Positions 62,802 to 64,000 of a DNA stretch of 64,000 nucleotides are shown here, one piece after another. A program made the translations under genes and the position numbers. The stretch lies in the NCBI GenBank assembly GCA_035653615.1, contig DASRBN010000013.1:1-64000 (forward strand), read 5' to 3'. The notes under the pieces are model-generated. The model saw nothing but the letters and a program-made list of their open reading frames with translations, was not told the origin of the DNA and ran no database searches. Source of the stretch: Ktedonobacteraceae bacterium. Lineage in GTDB: Bacteria > Chloroflexota > Ktedonobacteria > Ktedonobacterales > Ktedonobacteraceae. The stretch's first letter is position 1. Each line of letters begins with the position of its first letter.

Positions 62802-63758
62802 CTAACGTTCCGTCATGTAGGGATCGAGGGCATCGCGCAGACCATCGCCCACCAGGTTAAAGCTGAGTACCGTAATGAAGATCAGCAGCCCCGGTATAAA
62901 GATGAGCCAGGGGTCGGCATCAAAAAAGTCATTGCCTGTTCCGATCATGCTGCCCCAGCTGGCAGTTGGCGGTTGAATACCAAAGCCGAAGTAGCTCAAA
63001 ACGGACTCCAAAATGATATTTGTACCCACCAGCAATGTTGCATTGACGATAATCGGCCCGGCCGCATTGGGCAAAATATGACGGAACATCAAGCGGAGAT
63101 CTTTCGCCCCTATCGTGCGCGAGGCAAGGACAAATTCCCTCTCCTTTAGCGCGAGGTATTCTCCGCGCACCAGACGCGCGGCATATGTCCATCCAAGCAT
63201 GGCAATCAAGATGATCACACTTCTTGGAGAGCCATCCGAGAAAGCCACAGAAAGCACAAACAGCAGCAAATATAGGGGAACTGCGAGGACAATATCCGTA
63301 AAGCGCATCAGGAGGTTGTCAATAATCCCTCCATAGTAGCCGGCAAAAGCGCCAATACCAACACCCAGGATAATGGCCATCAGCATCGAGATCAAACCTA
63401 CCAGCAGCGATGTCTGCCCACCCACCATAGCACGAGCCATTTGATCACGTGCCACATCATCGGTTCCGAATGGGTGTTGCAGGCTAGGAGGCGCTAACGA
63501 GGTGCTGGGACCTGTTAGAGGAATATTCAAGGGGATAGCATTGGGATTATCGCGCCAGATATATGGACCAACGAAACAGAAGAGGACCATGCCTATCAAG
63601 GCACATGCTCCGATGACCGCCGCGCGGTTGCGTATAAAGCGATCGAAGATGATACGGGTCTGGCTCCGGCGCTTCTGGACCAACTCAGTCGTGAGTTCAA
63701 GAAATGGCTCGACATCTTCCTGTGTTTGGGAGGTACCCAGCTGTTCAGAGATATCCAC
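62802..63758 (-). CDS. oppC: Oligopeptide/dipeptide ABC transporter permease (OppC/DppC)
   Basis: A 318-residue permease with six helices. NRAAVIGACALIGMVL is in the N-terminal helix, HPFGTDDVARDQMARAMVGG is the conserved OppC region, and ARTIGAKDLRLMFRHILPNA is the EAA-type coupling loop that contacts the ATPases. GTG start at 63758 follows AAGGAG by six bases. A 99-base gap separates it from oppD, containing an imperfect ATGCCGT hairpin. Confidence 0.93.
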   Translation of the reverse strand: MDISEQLGTSQTQEDVEPFLELTTELVQKRRSQTRIIFDRFIRNRAAVIGACALIGMVLFCFVGPYIWRDNPNAIPLNIPLTGPSTSLAPPSLQHPFGTDDVARDQMARAMVGGQTSLLVGLISMLMAIILGVGIGAFAGYYGGIIDNLLMRFTDIVLAVPLYLLLFVLSVAFSDGSPRSVIILIAMLGWTYAARLVRGEYLALKEREFVLASRTIGAKDLRLMFRHILPNAAGPIIVNATLLVGTNIILESVLSYFGFGIQPPTASWGSMIGTGNDFFDADPWLIFIPGLLIFITVLSFNLVGDGLRDALDPYMTER

Positions 63759-63799
63759 GGTTGTCTCCTTTCATTGCAGAAGTAGTAGATGACCAGAGT

Positions 63800-64000
63800 C
63801 TACGAGTAACGAATGCGCGGATCCATCACTGCGTAGAGGATATCCGCTATCAAATTAAAACCAATAACAAACACAGCGCCAAGCATTAACATTGCCAGCA
63901 GTACTGGATAATCACGTATCTCCAGGGACTGGAAGAACAGTAAACCCATACCTGGCCATGCAAAAACGCCTTCAGTAATCGTGGCGCCTCCGGCCACCGA
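63800..64000 (-). CDS. oppB: Oligopeptide/dipeptide ABC transporter permease (OppB/DppB), C-terminal part
   Basis: The last 66 residues of the other permease, open to the window edge. SVAGGATITEGVFAWPGMG and RDYPVLLAMLMLGAVFVIGFN are the standard end of OppB, and NLIADILYAVMDPRIRY closes it. It lies 41 bases upstream of oppC, in operon order B-C-D-F. The 5' part and the likely substrate-binding protein are beyond the window. Confidence 0.93.
   Translation of the reverse strand, partial: SVAGGATITEGVFAWPGMGLLFFQSLEIRDYPVLLAMLMLGAVFVIGFNLIADILYAVMDPRIRYS

Overview
The window looks like a chromosomal segment of a Gram-positive-type, GC-moderate soil bacterium. My best inference is Chloroflexota, class Ktedonobacteria. 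The grounds are the mix of families (PP2C with an exported C-terminal half, S53 lipoprotein protease, DUF4388, DUF929, Roadblock/MglA proteins, lipid kinases), many TTG/GTG starts with strong AGGAGG-like sites, and long interspersed perfect palindromes in gaps. No 16S or other decisive marker is present, so the class is inference.

Layout. 0-3.5 kb: transposase remnant, ClpC-type AAA+ unfoldase, a VOC protein. 3.7-6.6 kb: esterase, then a queuosine pair (QueF and a YhhQ-type precursor transporter) and an O-methyltransferase. 6.7-9.8 kb: tRNA-Arg(GCG), ArsR regulator, AspRS. 9.8-19.4 kb: PP2C phosphatase, lipid kinase, isocitrate-lyase-family enzyme, Na+/H+ antiporter, GlcG-like protein, HIT protein, S53 protease. 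19.4-33.8 kb: a candidate small RNA, a solo SWIM finger, cupredoxins, a GGDEF/HD-GYP protein, the mnmA-lepA operon, low-complexity proteins, a structured RNA/small-ORF locus with a near-consensus promoter, DUF1003, and two adjacent genes sharing an NPVMPPE motif. 33.9-43.9 kb: a three-gene ABC exporter operon, response regulator and histidine kinase, methyltransferase, AidB-like dehydrogenase, a second lipid kinase with a PAP2 phosphatase. 44-54.5 kb: DUF929, tRNA-Glu, MoeA, an AAA+ enhancer-binding-type regulator, DUF4388, tRNA-Ser, DUF402, HAD, EamA, and a Roadblock-Roadblock-MglA-DUF429 operon. 54.8-64 kb: GuaB, a 55-residue membrane protein, an ABC-2 exporter, VKOR, and an Opp/Dpp peptide ABC operon running off the right edge.

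Common threads. Translation and tRNA modification are well represented (three tRNAs, AspRS, MnmA, LepA, QueF and its transporter). Signalling is the second theme: PP2C, GGDEF/HD, a two-component pair, Roadblock/MglA small GTPase, DUF4388. Envelope functions form a third: exporters, peptide uptake, cupredoxins, S53 protease, VKOR, lipid kinases with PAP2.

The most notable non-coding signal is a family of long inverted repeats with the core ATTCTTCGCTGCRCTCAGMATGACA. It occurs at six or more places, often as perfect 34-41 bp stems, and two copies carry a second outer inverted repeat. The most promising undescribed item is the minus-strand transcript at about 29.2-29.62 kb: a TTGACT-17-TATACT promoter, leader hairpins, a 17-codon ORF with a canonical ribosome-binding site, and further structure ending in hairpins.
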